Origin: Bacillota bacterium
GTDB lineage: Bacteria > Bacillota > Clostridia > Oscillospirales > Ruminococcaceae
Direction of reading: 5' to 3'
NCBI GenBank assembly: GCA_023396215.1
Contig: JAEWWW010000150.1
Coordinates: 1-26,561, forward strand
DNA: 26,561 nucleotides
Shown in pieces: positions 20,738 through 26,561 of the stretch. A program made the position numbers and the translations under genes. Each line of letters begins with the position of its first letter. Position 1 is the stretch's first letter. Under the pieces are notes generated by a model. It was not told the DNA's origin. It made no database searches and saw nothing but the letters and a program-made list of their open reading frames with translations.

Positions 20738-23569
20738 CTAGCGCCGTTTCTCCAGCAGCTTTTTGAGGTACTGCCCGGTGTAAGAACCGGGCACCTTTGC
20801 CACCTGCTCAGGGGTGCCGCAGGCCACCACCTCGCCACCCTTGTCGCCGCCCTCCGGCCCAAGGTCGATGATATAGTCGGCGGTTTTTATCACATCGAGG
20901 TTATGCTCGATGACCACCACCGTGTTGCCGGTTTCAATCAGCCTTTGCAGCACCTCGATCAGCTTGTGAACGTCGGCAGCGTGCAGGCCGGTAGTGGGCT
21001 CGTCCAGAATATAGATGGTCTTGCCGGTGGGCCGCTTTGAAAGCTCGGTGGCAAGCTTCACCCGCTGCGCCTCACCCCCCGAAAGGGTGGTGGCGGGCTG
21101 CCCCACCTTGACATAGCCCAGACCCACGTCGTAGAGGGTTTCAAACCTGCGCCTGATTTTCGGCACGCTGCTGAAAAACTCCACCGCTTCTTCCACCGTC
21201 ATCTCCAGCACGTCGTGTATCGTCTTGCCCTTGTACTTGACCTCCAGCGTTTCGCGGTTGTACCGCCTGCCCTTGCAAACCTCGCAGGGCACATAGATAT
21301 CGGGCAGGAAGTGCATCTCTATTTTCAGGATGCCGTCGCCCTCGCAGGCTTCGCAGCGCCCGCCCTTTACGTTGAAGGAAAAGCGGCCGCCTGTGTAGCC
21401 CCGCATTTTGGCGTCGGTGGTTTGCGAGAAAAGCTGGCGGATATCGGTGAACACCCCGGTATAGGTGGCGGGGTTGGAGCGCGGGGTGCGCCCGATGGGC
21501 GACTGGTCGATTTCGATGACCTTATCCAGCTCCCCCATGCCTTCGACCGCCTTGTGCTTGCCCGGCTTTGCACGGGCGCCGTTGAGCTCGGCGGCGAGGC
21601 TCTTATACAGCACCTCGTTGACCAGCGAGCTTTTGCCCGAGCCGGAAACCCCGGTTACCGCCGTGAAGGTGCCCAGCGGGATTTTTACGTTCACATTTTT
21701 CAGGTTGTTTTCGGCGGCCCCCTGCACCGTCAGCCATTTGCCGTTGCCCGGCCTGCGCTTTTCCGGTATCGGGACATACTTGCGGCCGCTGAGGTAGAGG
21801 CCGGTTTGCGAGCCGGGGCAGGCCTTGACGTCCTCCACCGTGCCGGCGCAGACCACCTCGCCCCCGTGGATGCCCGCCCCGGGGCCGATATCCACGATAT
21901 AGTCGGCCTCATACATGGTGTCCTCGTCATGCTCCACCACAATGACGGTGTTGCCCAAATCCCGCAGCCGCTTGAGGGTGGCAATCAGCCGGTCGTTATC
22001 CCGCTGGTGCAGGCCGATGCTGGGCTCGTCCAAGATGTAGAGTACCCCAACCAGCGACGAGCCGATTTGGGTCGCCAGCCGGATGCGCTGGCTCTCGCCG
22101 CCCGAAAGCGACCCCGACGCGCGGGAAAGAGTGAGGTACTCCAGCCCTACGTTTTTGAGGAAACCCAGGCGCTCCTTAATCTCCTTGAAAATCTGGGCGG
22201 CAATCATCTGCTCCCGCTGGGTCAGGGTGAGGCTTTCAAAGAACTCCAGCGCGGCAACCACCGAAAGCCGGGTCAGTTGACTGATATTCAGCCCCCCTAC
22301 CGTCACCGACAGCGACTCCACCTTGAGCCGGTCGCCGTGGCACTGGGGGCACTCCACCGCGCTCATCCAGCTTGTAATTTCGTCCCGCATCCACTCGCTG
22401 CTGGTTTCGCGAAAGCGCCGTTCCAGGTTGTTGGCGACGCCCTCGAAATCGGTGTGATAGGCGCCGTTAAAGCTGTCGGATTCCCGCTTGACATACAGCT
22501 TATCCCCCTTGGTGCCGTAGAGCAGCAGGTCGATGACGTTGGGGGGCAGCTTGCCCACGGGGGCATCCAGCGAGAAGTTGTATTTTTCGGCCAGCGCCTC
22601 GAAGTACATCTGGGCGATGCCGCCCTCGGCATAGTACCAGCCGCTGGCCCGGATGGCCCCCTCCCGGATGGAAAGCTTGCGGTTGGGGATGACCAAATCG
22701 GGGTCAACCCGCAAAAAGGTACCCAACCCGGTGCATTTTTCGCAGGCCCCGAAGGGGTTGTTGAACGAGAACATACGGGGGGCCAGCTCGTCGATGCTGA
22801 TGTCATGCTCGGGGCAGGAGTAGCTCTGGGAAAAGAGCATCTCCTCGCCGTCCACCACATCCACCAGCGCCAGATTGCCGGTGAGGGCGATGGCGGTTTC
22901 AATCGAATCCGCCAGCCGGGAGCGTATCTCCGGCTTGACTACCAGACGGTCGATGACCACCTCGATGCTGTGCTTTTTGTTTTTCTCCAGCTTGATATCC
23001 TCGGTTAGCTCGTACATATTGCCGTCTACCCGCACCCGCACATAGCCGGAGCGGCGGGCGGCGTCAAACTCCTTTTGGTGCTCGCCCTTGCGCTGGCGCA
23101 CCACCGGAGCCATCACCTGTATGCGGGTGCCCTCAGGCAGGGCCAGCACCCTGTCCACCATCTGGTCCACCGTCTGCTGGCGAATCTCACGCCCGCAAAC
23201 CGGGCAGTGGGGCACGCCGATGCGGGCGTAGAGCAGCCGCAGATAGTCGTAAATCTCGGTGACGGTGCCCACGGTGGAGCGCGGGTTTTTCGAGGTTGTC
23301 TTTTGGTCGATGGAGATAGCGGGAGAAAGCCCCTCGATGCTGTCCACATCGGGCTTTTCCATCTGGCCTAAAAACTGGCGGGCATAGGAGGAAAGGCTCT
23401 CCATATAGCGGCGCTGACCGTCGGCATAGATGGTGTCGAAGGCAAGCGAGGTTTTGCCGGAACCCGAAAGCCCGGTAAAAACCACCAGCTTTTCCCTTGG
23501 TATCTCAAGGTCAATGCTCTTCAGGTTGTTTTCTCTTGCGCCTTTTATAATAATTTTATCCTTTGCCAA
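20738..23569 (-). CDS. uvrA: Excinuclease ABC subunit A
   Basis: UvrA is the damage-recognition ATPase of nucleotide excision repair and hands damaged DNA to UvrB. The 943-residue protein has two ABC modules. The first has Walker A GLSGSGKT (33-40), with signature LSGGESQRIRLA and YILDEPSIGLH. The second has Walker A GVSGSGKSSL near 640, with signature LSGGEAQRVKLA and YILDEPTTGLH. Zinc-binding modules include CX2C pairs in GGRCEACEGDG and PCEVCKGRRYN. The start is TTG at 23569, eight bases after GGAGGG. uvrB is not next to it, unlike in many Firmicutes. An SOS-box-like dyad overlaps its promoter. Confidence 0.97.
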   Translation of the reverse strand: MAKDKIIIKGARENNLKSIDLEIPREKLVVFTGLSGSGKTSLAFDTIYADGQRRYMESLSSYARQFLGQMEKPDVDSIEGLSPAISIDQKTTSKNPRSTVGTVTEIYDYLRLLYARIGVPHCPVCGREIRQQTVDQMVDRVLALPEGTRIQVMAPVVRQRKGEHQKEFDAARRSGYVRVRVDGNMYELTEDIKLEKNKKHSIEVVIDRLVVKPEIRSRLADSIETAIALTGNLALVDVVDGEEMLFSQSYSCPEHDISIDELAPRMFSFNNPFGACEKCTGLGTFLRVDPDLVIPNRKLSIREGAIRASGWYYAEGGIAQMYFEALAEKYNFSLDAPVGKLPPNVIDLLLYGTKGDKLYVKRESDSFNGAYHTDFEGVANNLERRFRETSSEWMRDEITSWMSAVECPQCHGDRLKVESLSVTVGGLNISQLTRLSVVAALEFFESLTLTQREQMIAAQIFKEIKERLGFLKNVGLEYLTLSRASGSLSGGESQRIRLATQIGSSLVGVLYILDEPSIGLHQRDNDRLIATLKRLRDLGNTVIVVEHDEDTMYEADYIVDIGPGAGIHGGEVVCAGTVEDVKACPGSQTGLYLSGRKYVPIPEKRRPGNGKWLTVQGAAENNLKNVNVKIPLGTFTAVTGVSGSGKSSLVNEVLYKSLAAELNGARAKPGKHKAVEGMGELDKVIEIDQSPIGRTPRSNPATYTGVFTDIRQLFSQTTDAKMRGYTGGRFSFNVKGGRCEACEGDGILKIEMHFLPDIYVPCEVCKGRRYNRETLEVKYKGKTIHDVLEMTVEEAVEFFSSVPKIRRRFETLYDVGLGYVKVGQPATTLSGGEAQRVKLATELSKRPTGKTIYILDEPTTGLHAADVHKLIEVLQRLIETGNTVVVIEHNLDVIKTADYIIDLGPEGGDKGGEVVACGTPEQVAKVPGSYTGQYLKKLLEKRR

Positions 23570-23608
23570 ACGATTGTCCCTCCAACGACTGTTGCTTTAC
23601 ACCCGATA

Positions 23609-23627
23609 CACGGCCCGGCGGGCCGTG
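23609..23627 (-). other. Hairpin in the uvrA leader
   Basis: CACGGCCC and GGGCCGTG form a perfect 8-bp stem with a three-base loop, roughly 40 bases before the uvrA TTG. No T tract follows on the minus strand, so it is a message structure, perhaps for stability, not a terminator. Confidence 0.45.
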
Positions 23628-23652
23628 GGGCGCGTCTGCCCAATAGTATGAG

Positions 23653-23680
23653 ATTATCACAAAAGAACATATGTTGTCAA
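23653..23680 (-). promoter_or_regulatory. uvrA: Sigma-A promoter of uvrA
   Basis: A consensus TTGACA (23680-23675) and GATAAT (23658-23653) are separated by 16 bases on the minus strand, with TGT just before the -10 (extended -10). The predicted start near 23646 gives a leader of about 75 bases. Confidence 0.8.
23665..23676. promoter_or_regulatory. SOS (LexA/DinR) box-like dyad over the uvrA promoter
   Basis: GAACATATGTTG matches the Gram-positive LexA box GAAC-N4-GTTC at seven of eight half-site bases, with the favoured ATAT centre. It overlaps the end of the -35 and the spacer, where a repressor would block RNA polymerase. uvrA is an SOS gene in B. subtilis. Confidence 0.6.
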
Positions 23681-23753
23681 CCGGCACCGGCCCATAACCA
23701 AATAAAGGAGGGGTATAAAGCCGCCCCATCTGCCGGCAGAGGCACATAGCGAA

Positions 23754-23776
23754 GCCGGCGCTCAAAGAGCGCCGGC
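23754..23776 (-). terminator. Hairpin after the DUF2087 regulator gene
   Basis: GCCGGCGCTC (23754-23763) and GAGCGCCGGC (23767-23776) form a perfect 10-bp stem with loop AAA, 14 bases after the stop of the leftward gene. No T tract follows, so termination would be weak or factor dependent. It separates this operon from the uvrA promoter. Confidence 0.5.
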
Positions 23777-23790
23777 AGGCAGAGCTTATA

Positions 23791-24537
23791 TTATGCCAGC
23801 CAGTAGCTGGAGCCGTCCTTTTCCCGCTGCAAAAAGCCATACATAATCAGGTATCTCCTGATGGTGGCATAATCGCCGTACACCGGCTGGATGATTTGGT
23901 TAATTTCCTTTTCGGTGTAGGTTTTACCCGGCTCAAATAGCTGAGCGATTTGGGATAGAATGACCACCTTTTTCTTTTCCTTGGCCGAAAACACCTTAAG
24001 CCTCAGGGGCTGCAGGCTTTCAAAGCAGCTTTCGAGGATGCGGGCTTTTTCCCCCTCGGTAATCACATACCGCTCGTCCAGATTGCGGGCGTTGTTGTGG
24101 ATGGGGATAATGGTGTCGCTGCTCACGGCCTTCTGCCCAAATACCGCCTCAAACACCGCCAAATACAGCTTTGCCTGCTTGGCCTTTTCGCGAAAGGTGA
24201 ACTTCTGGTGCCGGATGGTGGAGGCCGAAACCCCCAGCTTTTTTGCAATCCCGCCATCGCTCATATCCGAGGCAAAGAGGGTGAGCAGCTCCTTTTGGTT
24301 GTCGGTCAGGGTGTTGTATTTGCTGTCTGATGCCAAAAGCTGCGCCAGATTGCCGCCGTGCTCCGACTGGATATGCTTAGCCGCGGCCTGCTCGGGCAGG
24401 TAGAAACAGCCGTCTATCGCAAAAACCTGCCCCACCGCGAAGCCCCTGTTGCAGTAGTTGCAGATGTAGCTGTCGCTTTGGCTGTCAAACCAGTAGCCTT
24501 TTTCCAGCTCCTCTAAGGTCAGCTTGCCATAATCCAT
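23791..24537 (-). CDS. Zinc-finger/HTH regulator with C-terminal DUF2087 domain
   Basis: The 248-residue protein has three parts. First is an N-terminal zinc-finger-like segment with Cys26, Cys29, His55 and His60 (CX2C-X25-HX4H). Second is a LuxR-type helix-turn-helix (about 76-125) around GGIAKKLGVSASTIRHQKFT. Third is a C-terminal DUF2087 domain (about 178-248), a winged-helix-like module, around KTYTEKEINQIIQPVYGDYATIRR and ending in GSSYWLA. It is probably a cytoplasmic DNA-binding regulator; its signal and targets are unknown. The ATG follows a GAGGTGG site. It is cotranscribed 12 bases downstream of the GIY-YIG-like gene, a pairing I recall from other Firmicutes but have not checked. 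Confidence 0.8.
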   Translation of the reverse strand: MDYGKLTLEELEKGYWFDSQSDSYICNYCNRGFAVGQVFAIDGCFYLPEQAAAKHIQSEHGGNLAQLLASDSKYNTLTDNQKELLTLFASDMSDGGIAKKLGVSASTIRHQKFTFREKAKQAKLYLAVFEAVFGQKAVSSDTIIPIHNNARNLDERYVITEGEKARILESCFESLQPLRLKVFSAKEKKKVVILSQIAQLFEPGKTYTEKEINQIIQPVYGDYATIRRYLIMYGFLQREKDGSSYWLA

Positions 24538-24549
24538 CTGTAACCACCT

Positions 24550-24897
24550 CTAATACAAGTTTTCACCCGCCAGCTTTTCGCCCCACAGCTCTTTGAGCAC
24601 CTGAATATCGGCTTCAAACTCCTGCTGGGTCTGCACCGGGTCTTTTTCCAGCTCCTCCAGCACCTCAAAGACAAAGCCCTCGCCCTTTTGGGCGGTCCAG
24701 TCCTTTTGAATCTTAAGATGCAACCCGGAGCCTGTCATCTTTGTAAAATCAAAACGGTTTTTACTGCCCTGCAGATCGGTGGTGGCATCCAGCAGCAGCC
24801 TGTTGTTGACTGTATTTCTAATGGCAAACACCCCGCCGGTTATCGTTCGCTCTTTATATTGCAGTTTCAGTTCCTTTTTTGTTTTGTTTTCTCGCAA
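24550..24897 (-). CDS. GIY-YIG-like nuclease-family protein
   Basis: The 115-residue protein fits small GIY-YIG-family proteins of Firmicutes. TGGVFAIRNTVNNRLLLDAT (20-39) takes the place of the GIY and YIG strands, and LQGSKNRFDF follows with a conserved Asn-Arg. The GIY and YIG triplets themselves are degenerate (GVF and LLD), so nuclease activity is doubtful. The C-terminal third is acidic and helical. The start is TTG at 24897, seven bases after GGGGG, about 20 bases downstream of a near-consensus promoter. It is the first gene of a two-gene operon with the DUF2087 regulator. Confidence 0.7.
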   Translation of the reverse strand: MRENKTKKELKLQYKERTITGGVFAIRNTVNNRLLLDATTDLQGSKNRFDFTKMTGSGLHLKIQKDWTAQKGEGFVFEVLEELEKDPVQTQQEFEADIQVLKELWGEKLAGENLY

Positions 24898-24924
24898 GGT
24901 AAATCCCCCTTTATCAGTAGATAC

Positions 24925-24953
24925 ATCATATATAAGTTTATCATATTTGTCAA
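24925..24953 (-). promoter_or_regulatory. Sigma-A promoter of the GIY-YIG/DUF2087 operon
   Basis: TTGACA (24953-24948) and TATGAT (24930-24925) are separated by exactly 17 bases on the minus strand. This is one of the strongest promoters in the window. The predicted leader before the TTG start is only about 20 bases. Confidence 0.85.
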
Positions 24954-25032
24954 CACATCGCTAAAGCCGCTAGAGATATGGTAAATAGGCGACGGGATAT
25001 TCCCCACTTTAGCCGCAAGGGTAATTCCCCAT

Positions 25033-25070
25033 AAAAAAGCGGCGGGGGTTCCATTCCCGCCTGCCGCTTT
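25033..25070 (-). terminator. Terminator of the XRE-def operon
   Basis: On the minus strand AAAGCGGC (25070-25063) pairs with GCCGCTTT, with an inner GGCGGG/CCCCC segment, followed by a run of T. It ends transcription after the 25129 gene. Confidence 0.85.
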
Positions 25071-25128
25071 GTTTCGGTTGATATACCCCGTCCCGCGAGG
25101 GCCGGGCTGTTGTTGAGAACGGCTGCCG

Positions 25129-25617
25129 CTAAAAGTCAAGCTCACAGAGCTGGCCGTAGTAAAAGGGGTTGATAGCGCCCTCCGGCTGGGCCGCAACCAG
25201 CAGGTCGTACAGCTTTTCGAGGCCGGGAGCCTGCACAATGCTGTAGGTTGTGCGGTCTATCCGCAGCAGCTCTTTGCTGAGGATATCCACCTCCACCTCC
25301 CGGCCACCGGGGTAGTGCAGCGTCAGGTCGTAGGTCTGCTTGAATTTTGGGTTGTACTCCTGAGGCGGAAGCAGCGCCCGCCTCACCTGAACCCCAACCA
25401 GCAGGCTGAGGATGTTTTGGATATCCTCGGCCTGTGCGACCTCAAGCTCCTTGGAGGAGTGGGCCGAAAAGAAAACCGACGAGGCGATTTTTTCGGGCGA
25501 ACCCTCCTGATAATCCGAGAGCAGGCCGGTGAGGCGCATCGGCCTGAAATAGACCGACGACGCCGCCAGCAGCACCAGCAGCACTCCATAAAGCGCAAGC
25601 TTTCTTTTCTTTGTCAT
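25129..25617 (-). CDS. Membrane-anchored extracytoplasmic protein of unknown function
   Basis: The 162-residue protein has a short basic N-terminus (MTKKRK), one hydrophobic helix (about 7-24) that acts as signal anchor or uncleaved signal peptide, and an outside domain of about 135 residues with alternating helices and strands. The stretch TYDLTLHYPGGREVEVDI looks like a beta meander. No lipobox cysteine is present. The ATG at 25617 follows AGGGG by eight bases; a GTG seven codons upstream lacks a site. It is the last gene after def, 33 bases downstream, and before a strong terminator. I do not recognise the family. Position suggests cotranscription with def, not a shared function. Confidence 0.7.
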   Translation of the reverse strand: MTKKRKLALYGVLLVLLAASSVYFRPMRLTGLLSDYQEGSPEKIASSVFFSAHSSKELEVAQAEDIQNILSLLVGVQVRRALLPPQEYNPKFKQTYDLTLHYPGGREVEVDILSKELLRIDRTTYSIVQAPGLEKLYDLLVAAQPEGAINPFYYGQLCELDF

Positions 25618-25650
25618 GGCAGACACCCCTTTATACACAGCCGCTTCGGC

Positions 25651-26109
25651 CTATTTGATGGTGACATACTCGGTGACCTTATCGGTAAAAACAATGCCGT
25701 CAAGGTGGTCAATCTCATGGCAGAGGCACACCGCCAGCGGCCCCTCGGCCTTGACAGTGACCGGCTCGCCCAGCTCATTGAGGGCGCGCACCACCACCCT
25801 GGCGGGCCGCTCGACCTTGCCCCACACGCCGGGGAAGCTCAGGCAGCCCTCGATTTCAACCTGCCGCCCGCTTTGCTCCACGATTTCGGGGTTGACCAGC
25901 TTTAGCAGCTCCTGACCCATATCGGCTACAATCAGGCGGCGCAAAACCCCCACCTGTGACGCCGCCAGCCCGCCGCCGTTGGGGGCGTGGTACATGGTTT
26001 CGGCCATATCATCCAATAGCTGGCGGATGCGGTCGTCCACCCGCTCCACCGGCTTGCACACCTTGCGCAGCGCCTCGTCCCCGCTGCGCCTGATTTCTCT
26101 AAGCGCCAA
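25651..26109 (-). CDS. def: Peptide deformylase
   Basis: This metalloenzyme removes the formyl group from the N-terminal Met of new proteins. The 152-residue product has all three family motifs: GGGLAASQ near 46-53 (usually GxGLAAPQ, here Ser replaces Pro), EGCLS near 87 with the metal-binding Cys, and HEIDHLDG near 131 with the two His ligands and catalytic Glu. The start is TTG at 26109, seven bases after GGAGG; the longer frame to 26211 runs antiparallel to the family N-terminus and is rejected. The start overlaps the end of the XRE gene by 11 bases, and the binding site lies inside that gene, implying coupled translation. No fmt gene is adjacent. Confidence 0.94.
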   Translation of the reverse strand: MALREIRRSGDEALRKVCKPVERVDDRIRQLLDDMAETMYHAPNGGGLAASQVGVLRRLIVADMGQELLKLVNPEIVEQSGRQVEIEGCLSFPGVWGKVERPARVVVRALNELGEPVTVKAEGPLAVCLCHEIDHLDGIVFTDKVTEYVTIK

Positions 26110-26347
26110 GGCTATACCTCCTTCGGCTGGAGTCTGCCCGCGACCTGCGCTGGCTGTGCTCAAACAGAAACACCTGCTCGATGGGCAGGCCGAACACCGT
26201 TGCGATATCATAGGCCAGCCAGATGGATGGCTCGTTTTTTTCGGTTTCGATGGCGTTGATGGCCTGCCGCGAGGCGCCCACCAGCTCGCCCAGCTGCTCC
26301 TGGGTCAGACCCATCTGCTCCCGCAGCTCTTTTACCTTGTTTTTCAC
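26099..26347 (-). CDS. Small XRE-family transcriptional regulator
   Basis: The 82-residue protein is almost entirely a Cro/CI-type helix-turn-helix: LREQMGLTQEQLGELVGASR, then QAINAIETEKNEPSIWLAYD, ending in the FLFE typical of the short YgzD-like XRE group. A basic tail (RRSRADSSRRR) follows. The start is GTG at 26347, preceded by GGAGGAGG. It is the first gene of an operon with def and probably controls its own promoter through the dyad at 26362-26379. The extension beyond FLFE is partly shaped by overlap with the def binding site. Confidence 0.9.
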   Translation of the reverse strand: MKNKVKELREQMGLTQEQLGELVGASRQAINAIETEKNEPSIWLAYDIATVFGLPIEQVFLFEHSQRRSRADSSRRRYSLGA

Positions 26348-26361
26348 TGAAAGCCTCCTCC

Positions 26362-26379
26362 AGTAATGTTAACCTTACT
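26362..26379. promoter_or_regulatory. Operator-like dyad at the XRE transcription start
   Basis: AGTAATGTTAACCTTACT is an 18-base palindrome with one mismatched base pair, centred on GTTAAC. It lies just downstream of the -10, covering roughly -2 to +15, between promoter and ribosome binding site. It is the natural candidate for autoregulation by the small XRE protein. Confidence 0.5.
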
Positions 26380-26383
26380 TTAC

Positions 26384-26412
26384 AGTGTAGCAAAACCGCC
26401 GCCCGATGTCAA
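26384..26412 (-). promoter_or_regulatory. Sigma-A promoter of the XRE-def operon
   Basis: TTGACA (26412-26407) and TACACT (26389-26384) are separated by 17 bases on the minus strand. The -35 is consensus and the -10 is a fair match. Predicted start is near 26377, about 30 bases before the GTG. Confidence 0.75.
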
Positions 26413-26438
26413 CTTAACCTGATATATTGCAACAGAAT

Positions 26439-26463
26439 AAAAATCCCCCGGCAAAGCCGGGGG
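26439..26463 (-). terminator. Intrinsic terminator upstream of the XRE operon
   Basis: On the minus strand CCCCCGGC and GCCGGGGG form an 8-bp GC stem with loop TTT, followed by ATTTTT. It ends a leftward transcript entering from beyond the right edge. Just before it are TACACGT-TTG-ACGTGTA and GGGC-TTT-GCCC stems, so that transcript ends in a structured tail. Confidence 0.8.
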
Positions 26464-26471
26464 TATTTCAC

Positions 26472-26561
26472 ATGCGGGCAAAGCCCTCTGTTCTTCGCAT
26501 ACACGTCAAACGTGTAATACGGTCTGCCAGTTGCGTAAAGCTTGTTACTTGCCGCCCGTAA
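26472..26561 (+). CDS. Doubtful 29-codon ORF at the right edge
   Basis: An ATG at 26472 opens a frame ending in TAA at the last base of the window, rich in Arg, Lys, Val and Cys. GGGGG lies eight bases upstream but is part of a terminator stem. The same 97 bases are also open on the minus strand in more than one frame and carry two hairpins, so a structured RNA tail or repeat is at least as likely. Function unknown. Confidence 0.2.
   Translation: MRAKPSVLRIHVKRVIRSASCVKLVTCRP

Noticed and set aside
21215..23008. 597-codon open frame on the plus strand
   Set aside because: Antisense to uvrA; composition is that of a mirror frame.

Overview
The window looks like a GC-rich Firmicute of the class Clostridia, most likely an Oscillospiraceae-type gut anaerobe. 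The evidence is the gene order: the Bacillus/Clostridium arrangements miaB-ymcA-mutS-mutL-miaA-hfq and yggS-sepF-divIVA-ileS-lspA-rluD are both recognisable. Other signs are strong GGAGG-type ribosome binding sites, sigma-A promoters, a Gram-positive-type SOS box and a split two-subunit transketolase. Almost everything is core housekeeping. I found no CRISPR array, transposase, phage module or recognisable defence island.

Layout. Positions 1-42 hold the 5' part of a leftward tRNA-Val(UAC) with its own promoter. Two small rightward genes of unknown function follow (254-888). A shared terminator separates them from a long leftward run (972-19336): a ComEA-like helix-hairpin-helix protein, transketolase C and N subunits, RluD-type pseudouridine synthase, signal peptidase II, isoleucyl-tRNA synthetase, DivIVA, SepF, YggS, an HlyD-like membrane protein, Hfq, MiaA, MutL, MutS, a YlbF/YmcA protein and MiaB. 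A divergent promoter region (19337-19742) separates miaB from a rightward degV-family gene. degV converges on uvrA, with a bidirectional terminator between them. Right of uvrA lie two small leftward operons: a GIY-YIG-like protein followed by a zinc-finger/HTH/DUF2087 regulator, and an XRE regulator, peptide deformylase and a membrane-anchored protein of unknown function.

How the genes work together. The central run combines mismatch repair (MutS, MutL), tRNA A37 modification (MiaA adds the isopentenyl group, MiaB adds the methylthio group), RNA regulation (Hfq, YmcA-like), septum placement (SepF, DivIVA) and envelope or translation functions (LspA, IleS, RluD). uvrA has a sigma-A promoter overlapped by an SOS-box-like dyad, which suggests damage control.

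The less ordinary material is mostly non-coding: a roughly 145-bp near-palindrome between mutS and ymcA, a short REP-like palindrome between mutL and mutS, paired operator-like dyads at the degV promoter, an operator-like dyad at the XRE start, and the zinc-finger regulator/GIY-YIG pair. No clearly new multi-gene system is visible. Several genes appear to start at TTG or GTG, and I set those starts by ribosome binding site position. All family assignments come from reading motifs and gene order; no database search was run.
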